Both the position numbers and the translations under genes were made by a program. 64,000 nt of DNA from Bradyrhizobium jicamae (GTDB lineage: Bacteria; Pseudomonadota; Alphaproteobacteria; Rhizobiales; Xanthobacteraceae): NCBI RefSeq assembly GCF_001440395.1, contig NZ_LLXZ01000064.1, positions 42,530-106,529 on the forward strand, in the 5' to 3' direction. Below the pieces are notes generated by a model that was not told the DNA's origin, ran no database searches, and worked only from the letters and a program-made list of their open reading frames with translations. Position 1 is the first letter of the stretch. Each line of letters opens with the position of its first letter. Of the stretch, positions 18,679 through 27,519 are shown in pieces.

Positions 18679-19413
18679 ATGTCAGATCGCCTGAAGGGCA
18701 AGCGCGCTTTCGTCACCGCCGCCGCTGTCGGAATCGGCCGCGCCTGCGCGGTGGCCTTTGCGCGTGAAGGCGCAACGGTGTTCGCCACCGACATCGACGA
18801 AGCAAAACTCGCCGCGCTCAAGAGCGAAGGTATTGCCGACGTGGCAAAACTCGACGTGCGCGACAGCGCGGCCGTCGCCGCCATGGCCAAACGCGCCGGC
18901 AAGACCGACATCCTGCTCAATGCCGCCGGTTTCGTGCATCACGGCACGATGCTGGATTGCTCCGATGAGGACTTTGATTTTTCGTTCGACCTCAACGTCA
19001 AGTCGATGCACCGCACGATCCGCGCGTTCCTGCCGGGCATGCTGGCAAATGGCGCAGGTACAATCGTGAACATTTCCTCGGCAGCCGGCGTGGTGAAGGC
19101 TGCACCCAATCGCTACGTCTACGGCGCCACTAAAGCTGCGGTTGCGGCGCTCACCAAGTCGGTAGCCGTGGACTTCATCACCAAAGGCATACGCTGCAAC
19201 TGCATCTGCCCCGGCACCGTCGAAACCCCGTCGATGCTCGATCGCGCCGCGGCTGCAGGTCCCAACGGCCGCGAAATGTTCATCGCGCGGCAACCGATGG
19301 GACGGCTCGGCACCGCCGAGGAGATCGCATCGCTTGCCGTCTATCTCGCGAGCGACGAGAGCGCGTTCACGACGGGCGTCGCGCACGTCATCGACGGCGG
19401 CTGGACGTTGTAG
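18679..19413 (+). CDS. SDR-family oxidoreductase (2-keto-3-deoxy-L-fuconate dehydrogenase-like)
   Basis: A 244-residue classical short-chain dehydrogenase. The cofactor loop is TAAAVGIGRA (first Gly of TGxxxGIG replaced by Ala), the NAG motif is NAAG, the catalytic Ser lies in NISSAAG and the pair YGATK follows. The overall look is that of the DHRS6/2-keto-3-deoxy-L-fuconate dehydrogenase group, which suits a sugar-acid operon: oxidation of a 2-keto-3-deoxy acid in a non-phosphorylative branch. It is 134 bp after the dehydratase and 11 bp before the second SDR. Confidence 0.85.
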   Translation: MSDRLKGKRAFVTAAAVGIGRACAVAFAREGATVFATDIDEAKLAALKSEGIADVAKLDVRDSAAVAAMAKRAGKTDILLNAAGFVHHGTMLDCSDEDFDFSFDLNVKSMHRTIRAFLPGMLANGAGTIVNISSAAGVVKAAPNRYVYGATKAAVAALTKSVAVDFITKGIRCNCICPGTVETPSMLDRAAAAGPNGREMFIARQPMGRLGTAEEIASLAVYLASDESAFTTGVAHVIDGGWTL

Positions 19414-19424
19414 GAGAAAGCCCA

Positions 19425-20171
19425 ATGAACAAGATCGATCTGAACGGCCGTTGCGCCGTCGTCACCGGCGGAGCGCAGGGTTTTGGACGTGCGATCGCCG
19501 AGCGCTTCGTTGCATCGGGCGCCAAGGTCGCGATCTGGGATCACGACCTGCCGTTTGCGGAAAAGACCGCGAAGGAAATCGGACCTGATGTCTCGGCCTT
19601 CAAGGTCGACGTGTCCGATCTCGCCGCCGTCGAGAAGACTCGTGACGAGACGCTGAAGGCGCTCGGCAAGATCGAGATCCTCGTCAACAACGCCGGTATC
19701 GCCGGCATCAACGCTACCGTGTGGGAGACCGACCTCGACGAATGGCGCAAGGTGATGCGCATCAATCTCGACGGCCCCTTCATCTGCTGCAAGGCCGTGG
19801 TGCCGGCGATGCTCAAGCAGAAATACGGCCGCATCGTCAACATCGCCTCGATCGCCGGCAAGGAGGGCAACCCCAACGCCGCGCATTATTCGGCCTCGAA
19901 GGCCGGCCTGATCGCGCTGACCAAGTCGCTCGGCAAGGAGCTTGCGCAGCATGACATTCTCGTCAATGCGGTGACGCCCGCAGCGGCCAAGACCGCGATC
20001 TTCGATCAGCTCACGCAGCAGCACATCGATTTCATGCTGTCGAAAATTCCGAAGGCGCGTTTCGTCCTGGTGGAAGAACTGGCGGCGATGGTGGCGTGGC
20101 TTTCGTCGGAGGATTGCGCGTTCTCGACCGGCGCGGTGTTCGACATTTCCGGCGGCCGGGCGACTTACTGA
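19425..20171 (+). CDS. SDR-family oxidoreductase (FabG-like sugar dehydrogenase)
   Basis: A 248-residue SDR with an intact cofactor motif TGGAQGFGRAI, NNAG, catalytic NIASIAG and YSASK. It is close to FabG-type enzymes and to bacterial sugar dehydrogenases oxidising an aldose to its lactone. Position 11 bp after the first SDR in the LacI-controlled operon suggests the first step of the sugar pathway; that assignment is inference. AGGAGAAAG precedes the ATG. Confidence 0.85.
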   Translation: MNKIDLNGRCAVVTGGAQGFGRAIAERFVASGAKVAIWDHDLPFAEKTAKEIGPDVSAFKVDVSDLAAVEKTRDETLKALGKIEILVNNAGIAGINATVWETDLDEWRKVMRINLDGPFICCKAVVPAMLKQKYGRIVNIASIAGKEGNPNAAHYSASKAGLIALTKSLGKELAQHDILVNAVTPAAAKTAIFDQLTQQHIDFMLSKIPKARFVLVEELAAMVAWLSSEDCAFSTGAVFDISGGRATY

Positions 20172-20172
20172 C

Positions 20173-20568
20173 ATGGGAACCATCCGGGAAGGCGGGTGCT
20201 TCTGCGGCGCGGTCCGGTTCAAGGCCGAGGGCGAGCCGGTCAATGTCCGCATCTGCCATTGCCGCAACTGCCAGAAGGCGATGGGCTCGCCGTTCTTTGC
20301 CCGCGCGCTGTTCGACCAACGGAATTTGACCGTCTCGGGCGACACCGCTCGCTATCCGTCGTCGGAAGCGCTCGACCGGGTGTTCTGCAAGGTTTGCGGC
20401 ACGCGGCTGTTTTCCCGGCGCACCAACGGCACGGTCGTCGGCGTCGCGCTAGCCGTCTTCGACGACCGCAACGCCTTCGCGCCGACCGAACACATCTGGG
20501 TTTCGGAAAAGATGGCCTGGGTGTGCCTCGACGACGGCCTGCCGCAGTATCGGGAGACAGTTCCGTAG
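20173..20568 (+). CDS. GFA-family (glutathione-dependent formaldehyde-activating-like) protein
   Basis: A 131-residue zinc protein with the GFA pattern: GGCFCGAVRF at the N-terminus, CHCRNCQK near residue 35 and FCKVCGTRLF near 75. Most members have no proven activity; the founding member was linked to S-hydroxymethylglutathione formation. The start is one base after the SDR stop, so it is translated from the same mRNA. Confidence 0.9.
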   Translation: MGTIREGGCFCGAVRFKAEGEPVNVRICHCRNCQKAMGSPFFARALFDQRNLTVSGDTARYPSSEALDRVFCKVCGTRLFSRRTNGTVVGVALAVFDDRNAFAPTEHIWVSEKMAWVCLDDGLPQYRETVP

Positions 20569-20572
20569 GTCC

Positions 20573-20660
20573 GTAGCCCGGATGGAGCGCCAGCGTAATC
20601 CGGGATTGTCCCACATCGGGGCGACCGTTCCCGGATTGCGCTTCGCTCCATCCGGGCTAC
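20573..20660. repeat. inverted intergenic repeat (gtagcccggatggagcg type)
   Basis: The left arm gtagcccggatggagcg at 20573 is mirrored by cgctccatccgggctac ending at 20660, with an inner aatccggga/tcccggatt pair. It is a long hairpin after the sugar operon that could serve as a processing or termination structure. The type is dispersed in Bradyrhizobium to my recollection. Confidence 0.8.
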
Positions 20661-20687
20661 GATGCCGGACAAACCGGGGCAGACCAC

Positions 20688-21368
20688 TTGGACATCTCAC
20701 TCTACGGCATTTCAGTCTGGATTCTCCCCCTCCTCATCGCCATCACCTTCCATGAGGCGGCGCATGCCTTTGTCGCCTGGCGGCTTGGGGACGATACGGC
20801 CTGGCAGCTCGGCCGGGTCAGCTTCAACCCGTTCAAGCATATCGATCCCTTCGGCACCGTGATTCTTCCGGGCGTGCTGGTGCTCTCGCATTCGCCGTTC
20901 GTGTTCGGTTATGCCAAGCCGGTGCCGGTGAATTTCCGGAACCTGAACCACCCCCGGCTCGACATGGTCTGGGTGGCGCTGGCGGGCCCTGCCATCAACA
21001 TCGTCCTGGCGGTGATCGCAGCCCTTGCCTTCCACGCCCTGCCCCTGGTACCGGCGGACGCCGCCAAATGGACCGCGGACAACCTCAAAAACACGTTCCT
21101 GATCAATATCGTGCTGGCGATTTTCAACATGATGCCAATCCCGCCGCTGGATGGCGGCCGGGTCGCGGTCGGACTGCTGCCGCGGGTGCTGGCTTACCCG
21201 CTGTCGCGGCTGGAACCGTACGGGATGTTGATCCTGCTCGGTCTTTTAATCGTGCTTCCGGTCGTCGGCGCGCAACTCGGCCTAAATCTTGATGTTATTT
21301 CGGCGATACTGCGGACACTCATCGGATATGTGATCAGCGCGCTTCTCTTCATCACCGGCAACGCTTAA
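20688..21368 (+). CDS. site-2 protease family protein (peptidase M50)
   Basis: A 226-residue polytopic membrane metalloprotease. HEAAH (HExxH zinc site) is in the first hydrophobic segment, near residue 18, and the third zinc ligand is in MPIPPLDGGR near residue 155. No PDZ domain, so it belongs to the short Rv0359/YwhC-like group. The proposed start is the TTG at 20688, since the frame opens there and the first transmembrane segment begins at once. Substrate unknown. Confidence 0.87.
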   Translation: MDISLYGISVWILPLLIAITFHEAAHAFVAWRLGDDTAWQLGRVSFNPFKHIDPFGTVILPGVLVLSHSPFVFGYAKPVPVNFRNLNHPRLDMVWVALAGPAINIVLAVIAALAFHALPLVPADAAKWTADNLKNTFLINIVLAIFNMMPIPPLDGGRVAVGLLPRVLAYPLSRLEPYGMLILLGLLIVLPVVGAQLGLNLDVISAILRTLIGYVISALLFITGNA

Positions 21369-21413
21369 ACTTCCGATAGAAACAAGCGCACAAGGGAAGA
21401 ACCGACCCGGGCC

Positions 21414-21845
21414 ATGGCGACAAAAGCTGCGGACATGTTGATTGCACGGCGCGCCGATACGCGCGCGAGGGCAGATTTCGCAACCTGGAAAATGCTGGCC
21501 AAGCTTAATGGCTTCTCCGCCCTGCCCGCCGAAGCGCAAAGCTTTCTTGAGGGCTACCGGCAATTGCTGGCGAGGATGACGGAAGCGGACGCGTCCGAAG
21601 CCACCATCCAGCTCATGTACAAGAGCTATTATGCCGAGATGGGCGGCTCCGGAACGCCGCCCGAGCTTCCTTCGCGCGCAAGCGAGCCGGTTAAGGATGC
21701 CGGCAACGTCACCGCGTTCCGGCGGCCGCCGCCGCGGCCCAAGCCTGCGGCATCCGGACCTCAGACCAAACCACGGCTTCCCGTGGCGCTGATCTTTGCG
21801 TGCCTCGCCATTGTCTATGTCAGCATCCGCCTGTACTGGCGCTGA
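21414..21845 (+). CDS. tail-anchored hypothetical protein, 143 aa
   Basis: A soluble helical N-terminal part (residues 1-90), a proline/arginine-rich linker (FRRPPPRPKPAASGP) and a single C-terminal hydrophobic span (LPVALIFACLAIVYVSIRLYW). The start ATG at 21414 is preceded by an AAGGGAAGAA stretch. I do not recognise the family. It lies 45 bp after the site-2 protease gene on the same strand. Confidence 0.65.
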   Translation: MATKAADMLIARRADTRARADFATWKMLAKLNGFSALPAEAQSFLEGYRQLLARMTEADASEATIQLMYKSYYAEMGGSGTPPELPSRASEPVKDAGNVTAFRRPPPRPKPAASGPQTKPRLPVALIFACLAIVYVSIRLYWR

Positions 21846-21869
21846 CACAGCCGCTTCGAACCATCGCAC

Positions 21870-22781
21870 TCATGGCCACGCCGCGTAGGACGGACCGCTG
21901 CGCGCGTGCTCGAGTCTGATCTGCCGGCGATAATTTCCCGGAGATGCGCCGCGGTACTTGCGGAAGAAGCGGTTGAAATAAGCCGGATCGCGAAAACCCA
22001 ATCCATATCCGATCTGCTCGACGGGAAGATCGAGCTGCTGCAGCCGCGTGCAGGCTTCGCGGACCAGGCGCTCGTGGATGATCGCGCGCGGGCCGCAGCT
22101 TTTCTCGCGCTGGCAATGCGCATGCAGCTTGTCGGAGGTGACGCCGAGCGCGTTGGCATAGCGCGCCACCGGCCAGCCGTCGCGGTAATGCAGCTCCACC
22201 ATCTGCAGGAAATTGCCGACCAGCGCCGGACCGCCGCCACGCGCCGCAACCTCGTGGCGCTCGTCATGCGAGGCGCTGAGCCGCCAGAGCTGCAGACACA
22301 GCAGAAGCAGATGCGAGGAGATCAGCGTCGCGCCGCCAACGCCGGGCGCTCGCAGCTCAGCGACGATGGCGCGGCAGGATTCGGCGACCGTATCGAGCGA
22401 GGGTGGGAGCGCTTCGCCTGATATCAGCGCAACGCGCTCGGTGGTTCTGCGCAGATGCAGCGCCTCAGCGGTGCCGGCGATGATCTTGATCAGGAAATCG
22501 TCGTCGACCGATAGGAGGAAGCCGTCCGCGCCGGGGCCCACTTCGATCGTCGCGTCAGTGCTGCCCGGCAGCCAGAGCAGCGCCGGCACTTCCAGCGCAA
22601 CACTGGTCCCGTGCCAGGATGCGCGTCCGCGATCCGATTGCAGCAGCAACAGATGCGCGCGCCGCTCGGACTTCTGCCGGATCACCCAGGATCGCACCGC
22701 CAGATCAGCCGAAAATGCCTCCGCACGCACCGCCAGCGCGATGCCGACCGGCAGTCCGTTCAGTCCCGGTGATGCCGCCAT
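21870..22781 (-). CDS. AraC-family transcriptional regulator
   Basis: A 303-residue regulator. The C-terminal AraC domain has two helix-turn-helix motifs (VARYANALGVTSDKLHAHC, and LPVEQIGYGLGFRDPAYFNRFF), ending in GASPGNYRR. The N-terminal 190 residues would be a cupin-like effector domain. It is transcribed away from the Liv-type importer, with about 170 bp of shared promoter space, so it is the likely activator of that operon. Confidence 0.9.
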   Translation of the reverse strand: MAASPGLNGLPVGIALAVRAEAFSADLAVRSWVIRQKSERRAHLLLLQSDRGRASWHGTSVALEVPALLWLPGSTDATIEVGPGADGFLLSVDDDFLIKIIAGTAEALHLRRTTERVALISGEALPPSLDTVAESCRAIVAELRAPGVGGATLISSHLLLLCLQLWRLSASHDERHEVAARGGGPALVGNFLQMVELHYRDGWPVARYANALGVTSDKLHAHCQREKSCGPRAIIHERLVREACTRLQQLDLPVEQIGYGLGFRDPAYFNRFFRKYRGASPGNYRRQIRLEHARSGPSYAAWP

Positions 22782-22951
22782 GCCCGCCCCTCCTGAGACA
22801 ATCCGCCGCCAGTAAACCGGCGCATTTGCCAGAAAAGTACAATCTTTCCCCGGCTTCGTCCAATTCCAAGCATCCCGGGACCTCCCCTAACGTCAGGAGG
22901 ACCATGAGCGCCAGTTCAATGGCGCCGGTCGAACCATCCCGGGAGGAGAAC

Positions 22952-24178
22952 ATGACGACATTTTTGACGCGGCGTGCCGCCCTGCTCGCGGCCGCGACCT
23001 GCGCCGCCACGATCGGCCTGACTGCAATTGCCGAAGCCCAAACCTCGATCAAGATCGGCTATGCGATCTCGCGCACCGGCCCGAACACCGGCGGCGCCGC
23101 CGTCACCACGATCCCCAACTACGAATTGTGGGTGAAGGAAGTAAATGCCGCTGGTGGCATCAAGCTCGGCGACAAGCGCGTCCCGATCGAGGTCGTGCAG
23201 TATGATGACCGCTCCAACGCCGAAGAGGCCGTACGCGCGCTGGAGCGGCTGATCAACCAGGACAAGGTCGATTTCATCCTGCCGCCATGGGGCACCGGCC
23301 TCAACCTGGCCGTCGGCCCGACGCTCAACCGCGAAGGCTATCCGCACCTCGCCGCAACAGCCGTGACCGACCGCGCGCCGGAACTCGCGAAGCGCTGGCC
23401 CAACAGTTTCTGGCTGCTCGGCACGTCGGCGGATGCCGCGAAGTCACTGGTCGAGTTGCTGAGCAAACTGCGCGACGAAAAGAAGATCGGCGACACCGTG
23501 GCGATGGTCAGCATCGCCGACGGCTTTGGCATCGATCTGTCCGGCGCGGCGCGGCCGGCGCTGACCAACGCGAAGTTCAAGCTCGCCTACGACAAGACCT
23601 ACCCGATCGGCACGCAGGACCTGGCGCCGATCGTCAACGAGATCAAGGCGCTCAATCCCGATGTCTTCATCGCCTTCAGCTATCCGCCGGATACGCTGGC
23701 GCTGACCGAGCAATCGCGCATCGCCGGCCTCAATCCGAAAGTGTTCTATACCGGCGTCGGCACCGCCTTCCCGCTCTACAAGCAGAAGTTCGGCAAGAAC
23801 ACCGAAGGCGTGATGGGCATCGGCGGCTGGAGCGGCGACAGCCCGGCGATCAAGGACTACCTCGCCCGCCACAAGGCCTCGGCCGCCAACGGCGCCGAGC
23901 CGGACCGCTGGGCGAGCGCGGTGACCTATGCGAGCCTGCAGATGCTGCAGCAGGCGATCGAACGTGTCGGCAAGGTCGACCGCGCCGCCGTGATCAAGGA
24001 TCTGCAGACCGGCACGTTCGACACCGTGATCGGCAAGGTCAAGCTCGAGAACAACATGCCGACGCGCTACTGGTGGGTCGGTCAGTGGCAGGATGGCGAG
24101 TTCTACGGCGTCGCACCGGCGGGCAACGAAGGCGCGCGCAAAGCGATCGTGCCGAAGCCGGCGTGGGTGGCACCGTAA
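22952..24178 (+). CDS. branched-chain-type ABC transporter substrate-binding protein
   Basis: A 408-residue LivJ-family periplasmic protein. The signal peptide contains TRRAALLAAATCAATIG and ends near AEAQ, with a twin-arginine flavour. The mature start is TSIKIGYAISRTGPN. GGGAGGAG precedes the ATG at 22952. In such systems linked to an aldehyde dehydrogenase the ligand is often an aromatic or aliphatic acid rather than an amino acid; that is inference. Confidence 0.9.
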   Translation: MTTFLTRRAALLAAATCAATIGLTAIAEAQTSIKIGYAISRTGPNTGGAAVTTIPNYELWVKEVNAAGGIKLGDKRVPIEVVQYDDRSNAEEAVRALERLINQDKVDFILPPWGTGLNLAVGPTLNREGYPHLAATAVTDRAPELAKRWPNSFWLLGTSADAAKSLVELLSKLRDEKKIGDTVAMVSIADGFGIDLSGAARPALTNAKFKLAYDKTYPIGTQDLAPIVNEIKALNPDVFIAFSYPPDTLALTEQSRIAGLNPKVFYTGVGTAFPLYKQKFGKNTEGVMGIGGWSGDSPAIKDYLARHKASAANGAEPDRWASAVTYASLQMLQQAIERVGKVDRAAVIKDLQTGTFDTVIGKVKLENNMPTRYWWVGQWQDGEFYGVAPAGNEGARKAIVPKPAWVAP

Positions 24179-24208
24179 CATCAAGATAGAGATACGGCCG
24201 GCTAAGCC

Positions 24209-25078
24209 ATGACCAACGCCATTCTGACCGGCCTGATGCTGGGCGGCATGTATGCGCTCATCGCCATGGGGCTTACGCTCCAATACGGTGTTGCGCGCAT
24301 CATGAACCTCTCCTACGGCGAGTTCCTGATCGCCGCCGCCTTTGCATCGCACTGGCTGTTCACGGGCTGGGCCGTCAGTCCGTTTCTCGGACTGGCGGTG
24401 GTCGTTCCGCTCGCCTTCGCGCTGAACTTTGCGATCTACAAGATACTGCTGACGCCGCTGGTGCGCCGCGCGCCGAACCGCGACGCGCTCGAGGTCGACA
24501 GCATTCTCGCAACCTTCGGCCTCACCTTCGTCATTCAGGGCTCGATGCTCGCGCTGTTCGGCGGGGCCTATTACAGCTATTCGTTCCTGGCCTTCCCGGT
24601 GCAGTTTCTCGGCGAGACGGTGGCGGCCAACCGCCTCACCGCACTCGGCATCACCATCCTGCTCGGGCTGGCGCTCTATGCCGCGCTGACGCGCACCCGC
24701 GCCGGCACGGCGGTGCGCGCGGTTGCCGTTGATCCCTTTGCCGCCCAACTTGTCGCGATCAATGTGCCGCAGGCCTCTGCGCTGACCTTTGCGCTCGGCG
24801 GCGCACTGGTCGCGGCAGCCGGCGTTCTGGTCAGCACATTCCTCACCTTCAGCGCATCGTCAGGCGTCGTCTTCACCATGAAAGCCCTGATCGTCGTCGT
24901 AATGGGCGGCGTCGGCAATATGCTGGGCTGCCTGGTCGCAGGCTTGGCGCTCGGCCTCAGCGAGGCGCTGGTCGCTTCTTACGTCGATCCCGGACTTACG
25001 CTTGCGGTGAACTTCGCGCTGTTCCTCGCCGTGCTGCTGGTGAAGCCGGCCGGCCTGTTTGGCAGGGCCACACGATGA
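24209..25078 (+). CDS. branched-chain-type ABC permease (LivH-like)
   Basis: A 289-residue polytopic permease of the LivH family. The start GLMLGGMYALIAMGLTLQYGVARIMN is typical, and the conserved loop VRAVAVDPFAAQLVAINVP is present. It pairs with the following LivM-like permease, whose ATG overlaps its TGA by 4 bp. Confidence 0.92.
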   Translation: MTNAILTGLMLGGMYALIAMGLTLQYGVARIMNLSYGEFLIAAAFASHWLFTGWAVSPFLGLAVVVPLAFALNFAIYKILLTPLVRRAPNRDALEVDSILATFGLTFVIQGSMLALFGGAYYSYSFLAFPVQFLGETVAANRLTALGITILLGLALYAALTRTRAGTAVRAVAVDPFAAQLVAINVPQASALTFALGGALVAAAGVLVSTFLTFSASSGVVFTMKALIVVVMGGVGNMLGCLVAGLALGLSEALVASYVDPGLTLAVNFALFLAVLLVKPAGLFGRATR

Positions 25079-26019
25079 GCGCCCGTATCGCCGGCTTCAG
25101 TGCCCTCGCGCTCGCGGCGCTTGCGCTGCTAGCGTTCGTTCCCCGTCTCGGCAACGCCTATTACCTCGCGCTTGCCATCAGCCTGCTGCAATACACCGTG
25201 CTGGCGACGGCCTGGGGCATGTTCTCAGGCCCCACCCGCTACGTCTCGCTGGCGACGACCGCCTTCTTCGGCGTGGGCGCCTATACCGTTGCCGTGCTCG
25301 GCGAGATCCTGCCCTGGCCGCTGGTGCTGCTGACCGCTGCGGCGCTCGGCGCCATTGTGGCTGGCATCGTCGGACTGTCGACGCTGCGCCTGAGCGGCGT
25401 CTACTTCGTCATCTTCACCTTTGGTCTCACCGAACTGATCCGCCAACTCGTGGTCTGGTTCGAAGTTAACAAGTCGCGCGTGCTCGGCCGCTATGTCTTC
25501 GTCAACATCACCCAAGCCGATATCTACTGGCAATTGCTGGCGCTGACCGCAGCCGTATTCCTGCTGGGCTGGCTGATCGCGCGCTCGCGCCTCGGCTTTG
25601 CGCTGCGGGTGATCGGCGAGGACGAGACGGTGGCAAAGCATTGCGGGATCAATACCACCTTCGCCAAGGTCGCCCTGTTCACGATCAGCGCCACGGTCAT
25701 GACGCTGGTCGGCGCGATCATGGCGCCGCGCTGGACCTATATCGAGCCGTCGATCGCCTTCAATTCGATGATCTCGTTTCAGGTGCTGATCATGGCGCTG
25801 CTCGGCGGCGCACACCGGCTGTGGGGGCCGGTGCTCGGCGCCGTGCCGCTGACGCTGCTGTTCGAACTCTTGAGTGCGCGCTTTCCCAACACATTCACGA
25901 TCATCCTCGGCTGCATCTTCCTGCTGATCGTCTACATGCTGCCACGGGGCGTCGCAGGACTGTTCGAGAAGCTGTCGACGAGGACGAGCGGCAAAACTGC
26001 GCAACGGGTGGCCGCATGA
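25075..26019 (+). CDS. branched-chain-type ABC permease (LivM-like)
   Basis: A 314-residue permease with the LivM landmarks ATTAFFGVGAYTVAVLG, LRLSGVYFVIFTFGLTELIR and RVIGEDETVAKHCGIN. It overlaps its neighbours on both sides by 4 bp (ATGA), so the whole transporter is one translational unit. Confidence 0.92.
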   Translation: MSARIAGFSALALAALALLAFVPRLGNAYYLALAISLLQYTVLATAWGMFSGPTRYVSLATTAFFGVGAYTVAVLGEILPWPLVLLTAAALGAIVAGIVGLSTLRLSGVYFVIFTFGLTELIRQLVVWFEVNKSRVLGRYVFVNITQADIYWQLLALTAAVFLLGWLIARSRLGFALRVIGEDETVAKHCGINTTFAKVALFTISATVMTLVGAIMAPRWTYIEPSIAFNSMISFQVLIMALLGGAHRLWGPVLGAVPLTLLFELLSARFPNTFTIILGCIFLLIVYMLPRGVAGLFEKLSTRTSGKTAQRVAA

Positions 26020-26765
26020 GCCAGGACACCCAAACGGCGGTACTCGAAATCGACGGCCTGCGGCGCGCGTTTGGCGGGCTGGTCGCGGTGAACGATCTCG
26101 GCTTTTCGGTCGGGCAAGGCGAAATCATGGGCCTGCTCGGCCCCAACGGGTCCGGCAAGACCACGGCGCTCAATCTGATCTCGGGCGTGCTGCGCCCCGA
26201 TGCCGGCACGATCCGCCTGATGGGTCAGAATATCGCGGGCCTTGCGTCGTACCGGATCGCCCGGCTCGGCCTGGCCCGGACATTCCAGCTCGTCCGCGTG
26301 CTCGACGGCATGGATTGCCGCGAGAACATCAAGGCGGGACTCGCGTTCCAGAAACCGCATCTGCCCGTTGCCGAAGCCGAGCTACGGATCGACACGCTGC
26401 TCCATCGGGTCGGCCTTGCCGGACACGATCGGCGCCCCGCGGCGGACCTCACCTATATCGACCGCAAGCGCCTGGAGCTTGCCCGCGCCCTTGCCGCAGG
26501 GCCGCGATTGCTGCTCCTCGACGAATGGCTGGCAGGGCTCAATCCCTCCGAACTTGCGATCGGCATCGACCTGATCCGGTCGTTGAAGGCTGATGGCATC
26601 ACCATCGTACTGGTCGAGCATGTGATGGCTGCGGTTCGCGCCCTGTGCGACCGCTGCATCGTGATGAGCAGCGGCCGCAAGATCGCGGAAGGCGCGACCG
26701 CGGACGTGCTGAGCGATGCCGCGGTCGTGAAGGCCTATCTCGGCGGGGTGGCCACCGATGCTTGA
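26016..26765 (+). CDS. branched-chain-type ABC ATPase (LivG-like), unusual signature
   Basis: A 249-residue ATPase. Walker A GPNGSGKTTAL is normal. The signature region reads DLTYIDRKRLELARAL instead of the family's LSYGQ-type motif, and Walker B reads LLLLDEWLAGLNP, with Trp where Pro is usual; VLVEHVMAAV supplies the switch His. The signature change could weaken its half of the ATP site in a heterodimer with the LivF-like partner. The ATG at 26016 overlaps the permease stop. Confidence 0.9.
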   Translation: MSQDTQTAVLEIDGLRRAFGGLVAVNDLGFSVGQGEIMGLLGPNGSGKTTALNLISGVLRPDAGTIRLMGQNIAGLASYRIARLGLARTFQLVRVLDGMDCRENIKAGLAFQKPHLPVAEAELRIDTLLHRVGLAGHDRRPAADLTYIDRKRLELARALAAGPRLLLLDEWLAGLNPSELAIGIDLIRSLKADGITIVLVEHVMAAVRALCDRCIVMSSGRKIAEGATADVLSDAAVVKAYLGGVATDA

Positions 26766-27495
26766 GGTCAAAAATCTCAGCCTCGCCTACGGCCTGCACC
26801 GCGCGCTCGACGGCGTTACGCTCAACGTCAACAGCGGCGAGATCGTCACGATCCTCGGCGCCAATGGCGCCGGCAAGACCTCGCTGCTGAAAGCCATTGC
26901 AGGGGTGGTGCGTACGCTACCCGGCAAGCAGGTGAGCCTCGGTGGCCGTGACATATCCGCGCTTCCCGCACACGACATCGTCGAAAGCGGGCTGGCGCTG
27001 GTGCCCGAAGGCCGTGGCATCTTCGGCGATCTCACGGTGAAGGAAAACCTCCTGCTCGGCGCCAACCCGAAGCGCGCCCGCGACGGCGAAGCGGCGCGGC
27101 GCGAGCAGGTGTTTTCGCTGTTTCCGCGGCTGCGCGAGCGCACCGCCCAGATCGCGCGCACCATGAGCGGCGGCGAGCAGCAGATGCTCGCGATCGGCCG
27201 CGCGCTGATGTCCAATCCGGATATTCTGCTGCTCGACGAGCCCTCGCTCGGGCTCTCGCCTGCCATGGTGCAGGAATTGTTTGCCACCCTGCGGCGGGTG
27301 CGCGAGGCCGGCGTCGGACTGCTGCTCGTCGAGCAGAATGCGCAGGAGAGCCTGCGGATCGCCGACCGCGGCTATGTGCTCGAAAACGGCATCATTGTCG
27401 GCCACGGCAGCGCCGATCAGCTGAAATCCGACCCCGCCGTCCAGCGCGCCTATCTCGGCGGCGTGCCGCCGGCCACCGCCACACCGTCATCGTAA
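26758..27495 (+). CDS. branched-chain-type ABC ATPase (LivF-like)
   Basis: A 245-residue ATPase with canonical motifs: GANGAGKTSLLKA, MSGGEQQMLAIGRA, LLLDEPSLGLSP and VEQNAQESL. It overlaps the LivG-like gene by 8 bp. With its intact signature it probably supplies the competent catalytic site of the ATPase pair. Confidence 0.93.
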   Translation: MLEVKNLSLAYGLHRALDGVTLNVNSGEIVTILGANGAGKTSLLKAIAGVVRTLPGKQVSLGGRDISALPAHDIVESGLALVPEGRGIFGDLTVKENLLLGANPKRARDGEAARREQVFSLFPRLRERTAQIARTMSGGEQQMLAIGRALMSNPDILLLDEPSLGLSPAMVQELFATLRRVREAGVGLLLVEQNAQESLRIADRGYVLENGIIVGHGSADQLKSDPAVQRAYLGGVPPATATPSS

Positions 27496-27519
27496 CGCCC
27501 TGCCTGAGGAGAGAAAGCC

